Assembly: GCA_963682055.1 (NCBI GenBank)
Contig: OY821746.1
Coordinates: 13,195,992-13,259,991 of the forward strand
DNA from: Primula veris
Taxonomy: Eukaryota > Streptophyta > Magnoliopsida > Ericales > Primulaceae
Direction: 5' to 3'
DNA: 64,000 nucleotides
How positions within the stretch are numbered: the stretch's first letter is position 1; the number at the start of each line of letters is the position of its first letter. The translations under genes and the position numbers were made by a program. Below are positions 12,262 to 22,100 of the stretch, in pieces. Below the pieces are notes generated by a model. It was not told where the DNA came from and did no database searches. It saw only the letters and a program-made list of their open reading frames with translations.

Positions 12262-12599
12262 TAGGGCTGGGTTCGGTCCGATCCGGTCCGGTTTTTGACG
12301 AAACCGAAAACCGAGTAGATTTTCCGGTTGGATTTTTTTCGGTTTTCGGTATTTTTATTTTTTGGACCAACCCGAACCGGTTTGTTTCAGTCCGGTTTCG
12401 GTCTTTCGGGTTTTCTTCGGGGGTTTTCGGTCTTTTCGGTTTTGTTTTCGGTTTTTCGGTCTTTTTCTCTGGGTTTTTCGGATTTTCGGTTTTTTTCGGT
12501 CCGGTTTTATTGTAACCGAAACCTACCCGAAAAAGTTTCGGTTTTTCGATTTCGGTCTTTTTCGATTCGGTTCGGTTTTTTCTGGTTTTCGTCATCCTA
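12262..12599 (+). mobile_element. hAT-type MITE made of CGGTTT repeats
   Basis: Starts TAGGGCTGGGTTCGG and ends GTCATCCTA. It is flanked by CAAGATAT (12254-12261) and CAAGATGT (12600-12607), a 7/8 match to an 8-bp duplication typical of hAT elements. The interior is a degenerate (TTTTCGGTCGG)n sequence that produces long meaningless open frames on both strands. An inverted relative is at 49340-49620. Confidence 0.7.
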
Positions 12600-12607
12600 C
12601 AAGATGT

Positions 12608-13671
12608 AGTGCAATTAATAATAGACCAATTTATTTGCATAATATTAAGATATAATAAATAAACTGTCTCTTATTTTTAATGGCTAAAATGTGCCACGAG
12701 GGCACACATTAATTTTTTCCTATTATTATTAATTTTAAATTTCATTTTATGTATACAAGGTGATAAAATTACCTTATTACAATTTTCTGAATTTTGTTCA
12801 ACGTAAAGCATTACTATGACTAAATCAAAGGTCATTGCATTTGGCAAATGTATCTAAATATGGGTAACAATAAATGTTGTGTTGGCTAAGTTAGGCCTGG
12901 AGGTCTCGTTTTGGTTTGATTGCGTTATTCGTAATTTCGGGACTATGAGTCTAATTGGGATTACGAATACCCGTTAATATGTAGTCACAAGACTTCTAAT
13001 ATCACACCACACATACACGGGCGGCCCAATACTGTTAGTTGCCCAAGACACAGTCCAGTTTTTTTTTTTCTCAAGTCCCATTACAAAAATAAAAAATAAA
13101 TTTTTTTTGCCCTAACCCAGTTTTTGTCTCAGGCTCAAGCCTTACTGAACTTGGGTCTGGACCGCCCCTGCCCACATGGTATTGTAAATACTTTCATTTC
13201 GGGGTTATTTGTAATCTCATTTCATTAATAATCTCCGATTATATTTAACCAATCAAACACAATATTTATGAAACACGCTGAATTTGAAATAGAATCTCAT
13301 CCAACTAAACAAGGCAAGACCGCTATTTGACTACAAGTATAATGGGATAGTTTTTATCAAAATGTTGGATTTACAAAACTTCCTATTCCATCAGCTCCAA
13401 AAAAAAAAAAATTCCAGTTTGATTTTGCAAATTTCTCAAATAAAAGTTAAAAGTAACAAATTTGTTTGTAAATTTCCACATACGCTATTTAAAATAGCAA
13501 TCGTAGTTATGACTTATCATAATTATTAATTAGTGGTATATTGGTAACAACATGAAATCAAATTGTCGTACTATTTTGTACGAATATAAAAGCAAATTGG
13601 ATTATCTGATAAGCACGAGCCATATTAACTTAGACCCTATAAAGCATTTATGAAATGAAAAATAATATTAC
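12608..13671. other. Intergenic spacer before the Tat element
   Basis: AT-rich, with no coding sequence supported. It contains the small hAT MITE at 13016-13170. The final five bases, ATTAC at 13667-13671, are the left target-site duplication of the Tat element. Confidence 0.5.
13016..13170. mobile_element. hAT-type MITE, 155 bp
   Basis: Left end CACGGGCGGCCC, right end GGACCGCCCCTG: inverted repeats matching at 10 of 12 positions. Flanks are CACACATA (13008-13015) and CCCACATG (13171-13178), 6/8 identical. Termini of the CAGGGGCGG type and an 8-bp duplication are characteristic of plant hAT MITEs. No coding capacity. Confidence 0.6.
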
Positions 13672-14239
13672 TGATAAATTCATAAATTTGGGCGGTCGCG
13701 TTAGGCTTTTCAACAATAATATAATAGTAAATCAAATGTAAATAATGACACTTCCTGATCTTTATTATTGCTCGGATTATTATCCTTATTCGGACTATTA
13801 CACTTGCTCGGATTAGTATCTCTGTTTTACAATTGTGCTCGACTTGACGATTTAATCTCTCTTCTTGGTCTTTTTCCCCTTTTATTCGGTGCTCGGCTTT
13901 ATCTCTGCTCGGTTTATTTCTTGATGTGATATGCCTTGACTAGTTTCTCTCTTTTCTCAACTTCTCTCTATATTTTTTGGATAGATTTTCTGGTTCTTTT
14001 CTAGGAGGGGTAGTTGGCTATTTATAGGCAACTATGCCTCCTAGGATGTTGACAAATGTCTTCATCCCAGAGGTTTTTCAGACATGGGTCCCCATTTGAT
14101 TGGGCTTGACCTTTTGATAGTAATACCTTATTTCCTATAAAAAGCATGAGATGACCCATTAAGCGTTGGATACCCATTTATAAAGTGGGTTGATTATTAC
14201 CCGAATAGAATATTCGGGTCTAATTTTTATGTTCTATCA
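13672..14239 (-). repeat. 3' LTR of the Tat element
   Basis: 568 bp, TGATA...TATCA, the same length as the 5' LTR. It contains the U3 palindromes also seen there (14172-14190 and 14199-14219). On the internal side, read on the minus strand, comes the purine-rich GGAAGTCAGGGAGCACT, a plausible polypurine tract. In plus-strand terms it sits immediately upstream of the first antisense gene, so it could also influence that promoter. Confidence 0.92.
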
Positions 14240-14422
14240 AGTGCTCCCTGACTTCCTCGGCGTGGTTTCCATGTCGGAGGAGTCATGTTCGGTCTGTCGA
14301 GGATATTACTTCGGTCTTGTCGTTCCCAATACTTCATTGAGAAATGCAATAGACTCATGACGGTTCCCTGGGGGGCCCATTTAATGTTTCCTATCCTAAT
14401 ATCTTTCTTCGAGGAAAACTCC

Positions 14423-14428
14423 TATAAA
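14423..14428 (+). promoter_or_regulatory. TATA box of antisense gene 1
   Basis: CCTATAAAGG lies about 55 bases upstream of the ATG at 14483. Similar boxes precede the other four small genes at comparable distances. Confidence 0.6.
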
Positions 14429-14482
14429 GGGGTGTGCCCCCTCCATAATTAGGCATTTTACTACTAATTTGCTCGTGACGTA

Positions 14483-14803
14483 ATGGCTTCCTCTGGTTCT
14501 ACTGGTGAGAGCTCTTTTAATTATATTTCTTATTTAGAAATGGAGATCAAGAAATCTCGTACCGCGAATAAGAAACTCGTGGACAAGGTATCAAATTACA
14601 AGAAAAGGTTGTCTGACATGGATTCTGATCATCATGTGACGATGGCCGACCGGGATTGGGCTTACGAGCATATAAAAAGGCTCGAGGCTAATCTGGCCAA
14701 GCAGAAGGCAGCAAAAAGGGCCTATAAGCTTGCCTTCAAGGAGTTGCATGCTCGGTCTAAACCGAGTTCGGATGACGATAAAGAAGGCTCTTCCTCGAAA
14801 TAA
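14483..14803 (+). CDS. Small coiled-coil protein, antisense gene 1 of Tat element
   Basis: 106 aa. I do not recognise a named family. Residues 15-95 are rich in Lys, Glu, Leu and Arg with heptad-like spacing, consistent with a coiled coil. The C-terminus is a Ser/Asp tail ending GSSSK. 'KRAYKLAFKELHARSK' near residues 79-94 is nearly identical to a segment of the next gene (15108-15446), so the two are duplicates. A TATA box lies 55 bases upstream and an AATAAA-like signal at about 14882. No intron is needed. It is transcribed opposite to gag-pol. Function is unknown; an oligomerising accessory protein is an inference from the coiled coil only. Confidence 0.7.
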   Translation: MASSGSTGESSFNYISYLEMEIKKSRTANKKLVDKVSNYKKRLSDMDSDHHVTMADRDWAYEHIKRLEANLAKQKAAKRAYKLAFKELHARSKPSSDDDKEGSSSK

Positions 14804-15050
14804 TTAGTCTTTTGTGATTTCTGTTGTAATTTCTTTTGAATGGGGAGTCTTCTCCTCAGTTGTAATCGAACTTTTTGAAATTAATAAAATATTTCCCTAT
14901 CTTTGTTCTTGTCTGTTCATCTTCTTGATATATTCTTGGATGACTTTAATTGGATTTGGAAATGTGGTTAATTTGCCGTAAATGCTCTTGGGAAGTTCAA
15001 GAGGTTGTATTTCTTCGAGATGACCTTTGATCTACTCCTTATTTTCTTCC

Positions 15051-15057
15051 TATAAAA
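15051..15057 (+). promoter_or_regulatory. TATA box of antisense gene 2
   Basis: CCTATAAAAGGGG lies 51 bases upstream of the ATG at 15108. It is the strongest TATA consensus in the cluster. Confidence 0.65.
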
Positions 15058-15107
15058 GGGGACTGTCACTGTATTCTTTATGCAATTCATTCTTTGTTAA
15101 CGAACAA

Positions 15108-15446
15108 ATGGCTTTTCCTCTTGAAAACTATGGTGATAACCTTCCTGAATATGTTGCTCGTCTTGAAGAGGAAGTTCAGAAGGTGCGTTATCTCGAGAAG
15201 AGGGTTGTCCGGCTGTCGGTGGAAGCTCGTCGGGCCGCCGAACTAGACGAGCGATTGGACGCCATGGAGAAAGAGCACCAGAGGTCTTTGCTCGACAGTA
15301 TTCGCGCTCGTGCTCGGATCAAAGAGCTCGAAGCCTCCAGAGACAGGCAACTTGCTTCCAAGAGGGCTTACAAACTGGCCCTTAAGGAAGTGTATGCTCG
15401 GTCGAAGGGGAAGCCGAATGACGAAGCGGGCCCTTCTACGAAATGA
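15108..15446 (+). CDS. Small coiled-coil protein, antisense gene 2 of Tat element
   Basis: 112 aa from the ATG at 15108, chosen because the TATA box at 15051 lies downstream of the longer frame's start. Residues 12-95 form an almost uninterrupted charged helix ('YVARLEEEVQKVRYLEKRV'). The end is Pro/Ser-rich (AGPSTK). It shares the 'KRAYKLA.KE..ARSK' block with gene 1 and a similar 3' flank with a 'TGTAATCGAA' phrase, followed by AATAAA at 15509-15514. So whole transcription units, not only coding sequence, appear to have been duplicated. Function unknown. Confidence 0.72.
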   Translation: MAFPLENYGDNLPEYVARLEEEVQKVRYLEKRVVRLSVEARRAAELDERLDAMEKEHQRSLLDSIRARARIKELEASRDRQLASKRAYKLALKEVYARSKGKPNDEAGPSTK

Positions 15447-15989
15447 TTTTATTGTTTTTATTGTATTTCCTTTTACTGCTTCTTCTGTAATCGAAACATC
15501 AATCAATCAATAAAGACTTCTTTCTCTTATTTATATCTGAATTACTTTCCCAATGCAATTTTTTTTGACTACGCACGCTTGTGGCCTCATTAATGCTTTT
15601 TCTTGGGCCTTGCGTTTGACCTTATCCATTGGACCTTCTTACTCTTTATATCTGGGGACCAATAGGATTTCTTGAGCCTTGTGCATAAAATCTTATTCAC
15701 CAGAGTTTTCTTGAGTTTTGCACAAAAGATCTTTATCATTTATTTGAACTGCTGCCTTTCCCCAAAAATGATGCGTGTTTCGATGCCACTATTACTTACC
15801 CCCTTTAAATATTGGTAAGAATCCAAGCGTTTTGTGAACCCGTGGCTTTTAATTACTCATGCTTTTTTAGAACCTTTTGGGAATCCAAACGTTTTTTCTT
15901 GAACAGACACATCTTTTTATTGCCGTCGCTTCTTAGTACCCATTGGCGAACGGTTGCGACTCTCAATACCAGCCCTCATCTAATTGATC

Positions 15990-15997
15990 TATAAATA
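15990..15997 (+). promoter_or_regulatory. TATA box of antisense gene 3
   Basis: CTATAAATACC lies about 90 bases upstream of the ATG at 16082. Confidence 0.55.
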
Positions 15998-16081
15998 CCT
16001 GCTTATAGCATGGTTACATCCACAATCCTCATCATATTATTTTCCCCCATATACAGACCCTCATCTTATAATTTCCCTACG

Positions 16082-16375
16082 ATGTCTGATCCTTTCACCC
16101 AATCAGCATTAGCTTTGCAAGTGGAGGCTTTTGAAGCCTCCTATAGCCATGTACAAAGGCTGTTGAGGGATGCCGATGAGGAATTGAAGGTGATGCGTTA
16201 TCACCATACCGAGATGGTTCGGGAATTAACTTGGCTAAGATCCGAACTGGCTTATTGCCGACGTGCTCGTCAGGCTCTAGTCGAAGAGAATGAGATGCTA
16301 AGGGGGAACCCGACACTGAGGGACAGGGATGTCTCTGCCGGGCCCTCTCACCGATACCGATCGACTTCCCCCTAA
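16082..16375 (+). CDS. Small coiled-coil protein, antisense gene 3 of Tat element
   Basis: 97 aa starting 'MSDPFTQSALALQVEAFEAS'. The ATG at 16082 is preferred over the frame's earlier start because it follows the TATA box at a normal leader distance. Residues 14-75 are a helical, charged segment with Leu/Val heptads. The tail is 'DVSAGPSHRYRSTSP', Ser/Arg-rich like the tails of its neighbours. Downstream is a long pyrimidine-rich stretch. No homology to a known domain is recognised. It is diverged from genes 1 and 2, but shares size, architecture and promoter layout. Confidence 0.65.
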   Translation: MSDPFTQSALALQVEAFEASYSHVQRLLRDADEELKVMRYHHTEMVRELTWLRSELAYCRRARQALVEENEMLRGNPTLRDRDVSAGPSHRYRSTSP

Positions 16376-17035
16376 CCTTCCCCCTTCTTTTTTTTATTTT
16401 TCTCTGCTTTTCCCCATCTTTTCCCATCTCTTTCTTTTTCTTCTTTTTATTTCTCAGTTTCCCTCATTTCTTCCTCTTCCTCTTTTGTTTCTTTTTTTTT
16501 TATACTCTGTTCTCTCTACTTTTCATTCTTTTCTTTTTCCCTTTCTTTTTTGTTTCATTGACTTCCTTTTTATTTGTCTGTTTCCTTCATTTCTTTATCT
16601 TCTTCTTATCTGTTTTTCTTTTTCTTCTGCGCCTCCTCTTTCTTTTTCTTCATCTTCTCTCCCATCACTCTTTTTCTTTTTCTTCTTTTTTGCACCACTA
16701 TGATGTAACAATCAACCTTGTGATCCTAAGGGTTTTGTGTTACATCTAGGGTTTTTGTCATTTTTCTTTTTGACTCTTCTTTCTTATCACTTCTTCTTTT
16801 CTTGCACTCTTCTTCTTTTACTCTTTTTCTTGTTTCTTATGTTTTTCTTTTGGCGCCTCCTGCTCACTTGGCCTGCTGATATAGTTGATCTTCTTTGCCT
16901 GATCTTCTGTACTAGCTCTTCTCGGATGTAATAGATCTTTATCTCGGATGTAACAGATTTTCTTTTCGGATGTAATAGATTTCTTTTCGGATGTACTCTG
17001 ATGTAATGAACAATGATATATCCCATCTTTATTAA
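16376..17035 (+). repeat. Pyrimidine-rich tract with short GGATGTAA repeats
   Basis: About 480 bases of almost pure T/C (16376-16860) follow the stop codon of gene 3. They generate long Phe/Ser/Leu open frames that I do not regard as genes. From 16922 to 17010 the phrase TCGGATGTAAYAGATYT recurs four times with a 21-25 base period. This may be the 3' untranslated part of gene 3, or expanded simple sequence. Confidence 0.7.
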
Positions 17036-17267
17036 TGAAAAGTATTTTTGCCCCTTTATTTTTGCACTTCTTTTTATATTGCACCTGTGGTTTGTTGTTT
17101 GTCTGGAAGCTAGATCTTTGAATATCTCGTCTTTATTTCCTCCTGTACTGTCGTATCAGATGTCAGTAGATGTCCCCATCACTGTCGAATATAGGTGCAT
17201 GCTCCCTAGTAGGTCAGGAATATGCATGCTCCCAAGCATGTCAGGAAAGATCGTGCTATCTTCGTTC

Positions 17268-17273
17268 TATAAG
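17268..17273 (+). promoter_or_regulatory. TATA-like box of antisense gene 4
   Basis: CTATAAGTAC lies about 105 bases upstream of the ATG at 17376. This is the weakest of the five boxes. Confidence 0.4.
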
Positions 17274-17375
17274 TACTTCTCTTTTCTTTAGTAGTTTATC
17301 ATCTCTCATTTTTCTTCTATTGCTTATTTCTCCCTCAACCCCTTATTTTCTTCCGTACTATAACAATTTCCCAGA

Positions 17376-17855
17376 ATGTCTGGACCTGTGGCGAGATATC
17401 ATGCTCAGATGAAGGGCTTGGACACTGAGGTATCTCGGGTCCGCAGTCGGATGGCAAGGCTTGAGAAAGAGTATGGCGTTTTGGCCTTGAGCTTGTTCGG
17501 CTCTCATCCCGAAGAGACGGTGAAATGGACCGAGATTTCGGCACTGAGTCGTCAGCTCGATCATTTGTTGTCACAGAGAAATCATCTGGCCAACTCCTGG
17601 TATGATGCCGAGGAGATTTGGGACCATGCTCAAGATGAGTTTGATAACTCTCCTCAAGGCCTTGCTAGCATAATGGTAAAGAATGCTCAGCTCGAGGAAC
17701 GCGTCAGGGCTCTTACCACGGAGAACAACGAGCTCTCCTCGGAGAATGACAATTTGGTCGCCATGAATGATTCCTACCAAGCTCGGTTGAGTTGTTCTGC
17801 TCGTTCTGCTTTCTCTCGGTCTGGCAGTTCGATTTTTCCACCCATTGATCCTTAG
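17376..17855 (+). CDS. Small coiled-coil protein, antisense gene 4 of Tat element
   Basis: 159 aa. Two helical segments, about residues 8-70 and 90-140, the second with 'LEERVRALTTENNELSSEND', a clear leucine-type coiled coil. A Ser-rich tail ends 'SGSSIFPPIDP'. The ATG at 17376 is preceded by TTCCCAG, so a spliced 5' leader is possible. Residues 30-66 contain a Trp-Thr-Glu-Ile segment not shared with the other small genes. No known family recognised. It is the largest of the five small genes. Confidence 0.68.
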   Translation: MSGPVARYHAQMKGLDTEVSRVRSRMARLEKEYGVLALSLFGSHPEETVKWTEISALSRQLDHLLSQRNHLANSWYDAEEIWDHAQDEFDNSPQGLASIMVKNAQLEERVRALTTENNELSSENDNLVAMNDSYQARLSCSARSAFSRSGSSIFPPIDP

Positions 17856-17998
17856 ATTGGGCTGGTTTTCTTATGTATTTCCCCTTTTGCAATTTGTGTT
17901 TTATTTTCTGTATTTGATGAATCAGTTGTATCTTTTCGTATCTCGTGCCTGTCTTGTGAACCATTATAACGCTTCGTACTTTGTGCCTTTTGATTCTC

Positions 17999-18005
17999 TA
18001 TAAAT
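17999..18005 (+). promoter_or_regulatory. TATA box of antisense gene 5
   Basis: CTCTATAAATGC lies about 90 bases upstream of the ATG at 18092. Confidence 0.6.
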
Positions 18006-18091
18006 GCTCCCTATTGCCTGTATCTCATTACCAATTTCTACCTCTCTCTCTTGTTTTATAATTTGTTTCTTCTATCTTGCTTTTGTTTGAG

Positions 18092-18454
18092 ATGGCTCCC
18101 ATCACTAGGTCCGCCTCCAAAAAGAAAGCCCTTATGGAAGAGGAGCCTACTTTTTTGCTACCTCGTCCCCCTGGTTTTGGGAAGGAGGATTTGACTCCTC
18201 TTCAACTAAAAGAAATTGAGATGTCATGGCTGAAACATGATCTTATGTGTGCTCGGACTGAAGTGAGGAGGTTTAAACAATATTGGGACGAGGAGGGCAC
18301 TGCTCGTTTCAAGGCCGAGCAAAAATGCGCGTCTCAGTCTTACGCCTTGAAACAGGCTGAGATGGCGATTTCTCGTTTGATTAGGGAGAAGGAGCGTCTG
18401 GAGGAACTTTTGTCGAAGAAGGATGTTGATATGGGGGATAGTTCGAAAAAGTAG
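18092..18454 (+). CDS. Small coiled-coil protein, antisense gene 5 of Tat element
   Basis: 120 aa starting 'MAPITRSASKKK', a basic N-terminus that could be nuclear-directing. Residues 43-110 form a charged helix with 'AEMAISRLIREKERLEELL'. The tail 'DVDMGDSSKK' resembles the GSSSK and GPSTK tails of genes 1 and 2. A canonical AATAAA signal is at 18526-18531. It is followed by about 700 bases without a coding frame before the large antisense gene. Function unknown. Confidence 0.7.
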   Translation: MAPITRSASKKKALMEEEPTFLLPRPPGFGKEDLTPLQLKEIEMSWLKHDLMCARTEVRRFKQYWDEEGTARFKAEQKCASQSYALKQAEMAISRLIREKERLEELLSKKDVDMGDSSKK

Positions 18455-18531
18455 GATGGGTTTATTTTCTTGTAAAATTTTTCTTTTTCTGTTGTATTGT
18501 TTGTGTTTTCCCCCTTTGTGGAAGAATAAAA

Positions 18532-19159
18532 CTTGTCTTGCACTTGATTCTGTCTATTCTATTTTATTTGATGTTTCTCAGTATACACCAAACAATGTGC
18601 CCGGTTATCCCCCCGGAGAGCGTTGTTAGACTTGATGCTTCATGCCGTCAAGCTAGAAACGGTCTTTGTCCACCTTGTTCGGTAGGCCATTTGGGTAAGA
18701 AATGGTTGGGAGTCGAGGAACTTTATCGGGGGACATTCTCGGTGTGATAATATTGGTAGCGTATGTGGGAAGCTTTTTGTGGTAGGGTCCACTGGCCGTT
18801 TATTTAGGTGTAATGATGTGAACTGCCTTGGGTAGTGGGATATGCTCTGACGTGGCAAAATCTGGAGCGTGTATATGTCACAGATAGCAGTGGTTGTTGA
18901 TTTTTGTATGGTTGGAAAAAAGGTAAACCTCTGTCACACGAAAGGACGGTTATTATTTTATTCTTTTTGTGACTTCACTCCTTTTTACTGTGCCAAGTAA
19001 TCCCTTTTGTTTTTATCACAAAATTCGCTGAAGAAAATATTTGTCTCTCTCTCTAAAGTATATTCTTCCCGCCAAAAAGGAAAAGCGTTAAGCCGCTTGA
19101 TCTAGGGTTTCGTGGTATTGTTTGAAAGACTTGCTGTTGTTCTCGCTTGCTTGCTCATA
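18532..19159 (+). other. Spacer/promoter of the large antisense gene
   Basis: No coding sequence is supported. It should contain the promoter and leader of the gene starting at 19160. There is no strong TATA box; a TATATTC lies at 19059-19065, directly followed by an E2F-like site. Confidence 0.45.
19066..19073 (+). promoter_or_regulatory. E2F-like site upstream of the large antisense gene
   Basis: TTCCCGCC followed by AAAA matches the consensus for plant E2F factors, which act on S-phase genes. It lies 87 bases upstream of the ATG at 19160. An eight-base match can arise by chance, so this is a suggestion only. Confidence 0.3.
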
Positions 19160-22100
19160 ATGATTACTGTAAGTGATTTTTCGTTCTCCCCCCCCCCCCT
19201 TTTTGTTGTTGTTTTTTTTTTTGTGTCAGGGGTTGTATTTGATTTGTCGTTGTGGTCATAGATGTGGCGTTGGTATATAGTTCAGGTTGTCTATATATGT
19301 TTGATGAGTCTTATGTATCTGGTTAATGTGAGTGGGGTGGGGGGGGGGGGGGGGGGGGTGGCGCTCATTATATTGATGTGGTTCTTGTTTGTGTAGTTGG
19401 TTAGTATATTGATGGACTTTTGATGATGTTTGGATAGGAAATTCTGACCCAAAGTGTGGCCCAAGTTGGCACATTCGTGGAAAAGGATTTTAAGGAGCTT
19501 GCCGGAATACCCGACAACATACACATTCGGCTTCCTATTTCTGACGAGGAGGTGCTGGGATTTGTTCCTGCCGGCGAGGTAGCGGTGCGCTCTTCGGCAT
19601 TCTTTACTGGGGGTCTTCGACTTCCTTTTACCAACTGGGTGGCTTCGTTCTTTGAGGCCGTCCAGATTGCTCCGGCCCAACTGGCCCTAAATGGTTACCG
19701 TACTCTGAATGGTATCCAAAGGTTATCGGAATTGTCCGGAATACCTATTGAACTGAAGGACGTCTTCGGAGTCTATAGTTTGAGCTTTGAGCGTCGCAGC
19801 TCGTATCTGAAGACCTTGCGTTCCTTTTGCCGGCTCGTTATCGGTTTGCCGGATACCAACAAAGAGCGCAATCTTGGTATTGTTATAGCTTCCGGTGAAT
19901 GGGGTTGTCCGGGACACCGGATTCCTGGACCGGCTACCAATGCTCCCACTATGCCAGACCTCGGCGCTCCCAATGTAGAGGCTCTGTTAGCTCTTTGGAA
20001 ATGGTGGGGGCCTGGACCGACGCCGGATCCTGCGAGTCGTACTGCTCCCATGCTGCTCGGGTACCCTATGGGGTCGGTGACCAAGGGGAATCATGCACCC
20101 GAGATCCCCAAAGAGCCCGAGGAGGAATTCTTGAAAGTTGTCCGGGTTCGAAGTGCTGCTCGGCTTGGGAAAAAGCCCGTTCGTTCTAAGCGTCGTGCAT
20201 CTGACCCGGTCGTTGGAACAACGAAGAGGGCTAGGGGAACCGATACATCGGTTACCGAGGAGGATGCTAACGTTGGCTCGGGCGAGGGGGTGTTTGCTGC
20301 TTCCCAAGGGGATACCACCGAGGATGCCTCTGCGCCGGGCGATGTATGTGTATATGTATTTTGATTTTCTTGTCTTTTGATTGTTGTCGTTTTGTTCTCT
20401 AGTGCTTTGCTTTATTAGTCATTTGGTTTCAGCTACTGACTTCTCCATTGGTTACCCTCGCTCTTGCCCGGTCTATGGGTATTATTGTGTTTCAGGGGTC
20501 GATCGACGATGTATTCGGACATATGAAACTCTTGACTAACATGGGAGAGGGTACGATGACCTTGCCTGTCATCTCGCCTATCCCTAGCGAGGATCCGATA
20601 GATCTGCCCGTTTGCTCGCCCATCCGTACTGAGGAAGAGATCGAGCATAGGGCCCCTGAGATTGATCATTTGGAGGAGGACGTGGGGGTGGAAATGGAGG
20701 TCGGCAAGGAGAGTGCCGTGGATGTTGTGGCGGGTGTCGAGGATGAGGCTCTCGACGGACCCGAGAAGGTATTGGTGGATGAGGTCGCGATGACCCGTTA
20801 CATTGGTCGGTGTAAGGGGAAATTGCTGGAGCAGCCCCAAGCTTTAAGGATGGGGTATACGGCTCTGAAGCCCCTAGTCTTCAAGGATGCCGAGGAAATT
20901 GCTGCTCGTCCGCTATCATCGTTAATTGAGCAAGCCGGCAGTGATGCGCTCCGGGTAATTTTTTTTTTTTTTTTTTTTTTTTTTTTGTCTAATGTTGCAT
21001 GTCTATTTTTGTTTTTGATGACAGGCTTTCTTGGGTTCCATTGTTCTGAGGGATCAGTGGAAGGCGCTCGAGGCTGAGAAAGAGGAGCTGCTGGCCGAAA
21101 ATAAAGCCATAGTCGAGGAGAACGATCAGAAGATAAAGGATCTGCTCGCGGCTTTCGAGGTCCAGAAAGAGAAACTGGTCGCCGAGAATAAAACCCTGGG
21201 CGATAATTATGACAAGCTGTCTGCGGACTTTCTGCACGTGACCGAGGATGTTGGTAAATTGATGGCTGAAAAGGAGAGCCTGGTCGTTAAGTATGACCAA
21301 CTAGAGGAGGAGAACTTGCTGCTGGCGGAGGATGTGGAAGCCGAAAAGGCTAAGGTGGCCGCTCTGAAAACGGCACAGGCGGAGGAGCGGACAAGGTTAG
21401 CAATGATGGCTAATTTCTCCGTCTATTGCGCTCATGTGCGGGCGCTCAATTTCGCGAATGTTCCTATGTCGGATAGTGCGTGGTCGGAGTTGGTGTATCC
21501 CTGTCCGCAGGGTGCACCGCCAAAACCCTTAGACTGGGCGAATCTTCGTGAACAGGAGCTTCCCCGGCTACCGGGGCATACAATTTCAACAGCGCTCCGT
21601 CCTCATTTTACGTCGGCCACGTCCACTCCTCGACCTGATGCTACTGTTACTCCCCCACCTGCATCTCCTCAGGTGGAACCTTGACCATTTTTCTGACAGT
21701 ATATATATATATTTTTGTTGTTTTTGTGTAGTCTTTTGGTAGTAGAATTGTGGGTCTCTTTTGTATCTAGAAACATATTCTTTTGGGAAAGTGATAATAT
21801 AAGTGCTGTTTTTTTTTGTTTTTTTTTTTTTGTTGGGCCTTCTCGGATTACTTTCTTTTGAAGGATGTGAAAACAAAATATTGTCAGGTACCAAATAACC
21901 CCCTTGCTATGGTGGTCTGGACCTCGCCTAGTCGTAGTGTAGGTGACGTTATAGATAATCTGGAAAGATCTAAGGCTGCCCTAACTGCTGAACTGAATTC
22001 TGCTCATCATAAAGTCGAGGATCTGAATATTCACATTTCAAACATGTCGATTCGGTTACGTAATTTGGGAGAGAAATTCTGCAAAAAGACTGCCCACTAT

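Noticed and set aside
12251..12655. Overlapping open frames of 93-129 codons on both strands
   Set aside because: They are produced by the CGGTTT-type repeat of the hAT MITE; composition is only Lys/Thr/Pro or Phe/Ser/Gly.
16329..17084. Long Phe/Leu/Ser-rich plus-strand frames and Lys/Arg-rich minus-strand frames
   Set aside because: They come from a T/C-rich tract downstream of antisense gene 3 and have no protein-like pattern.
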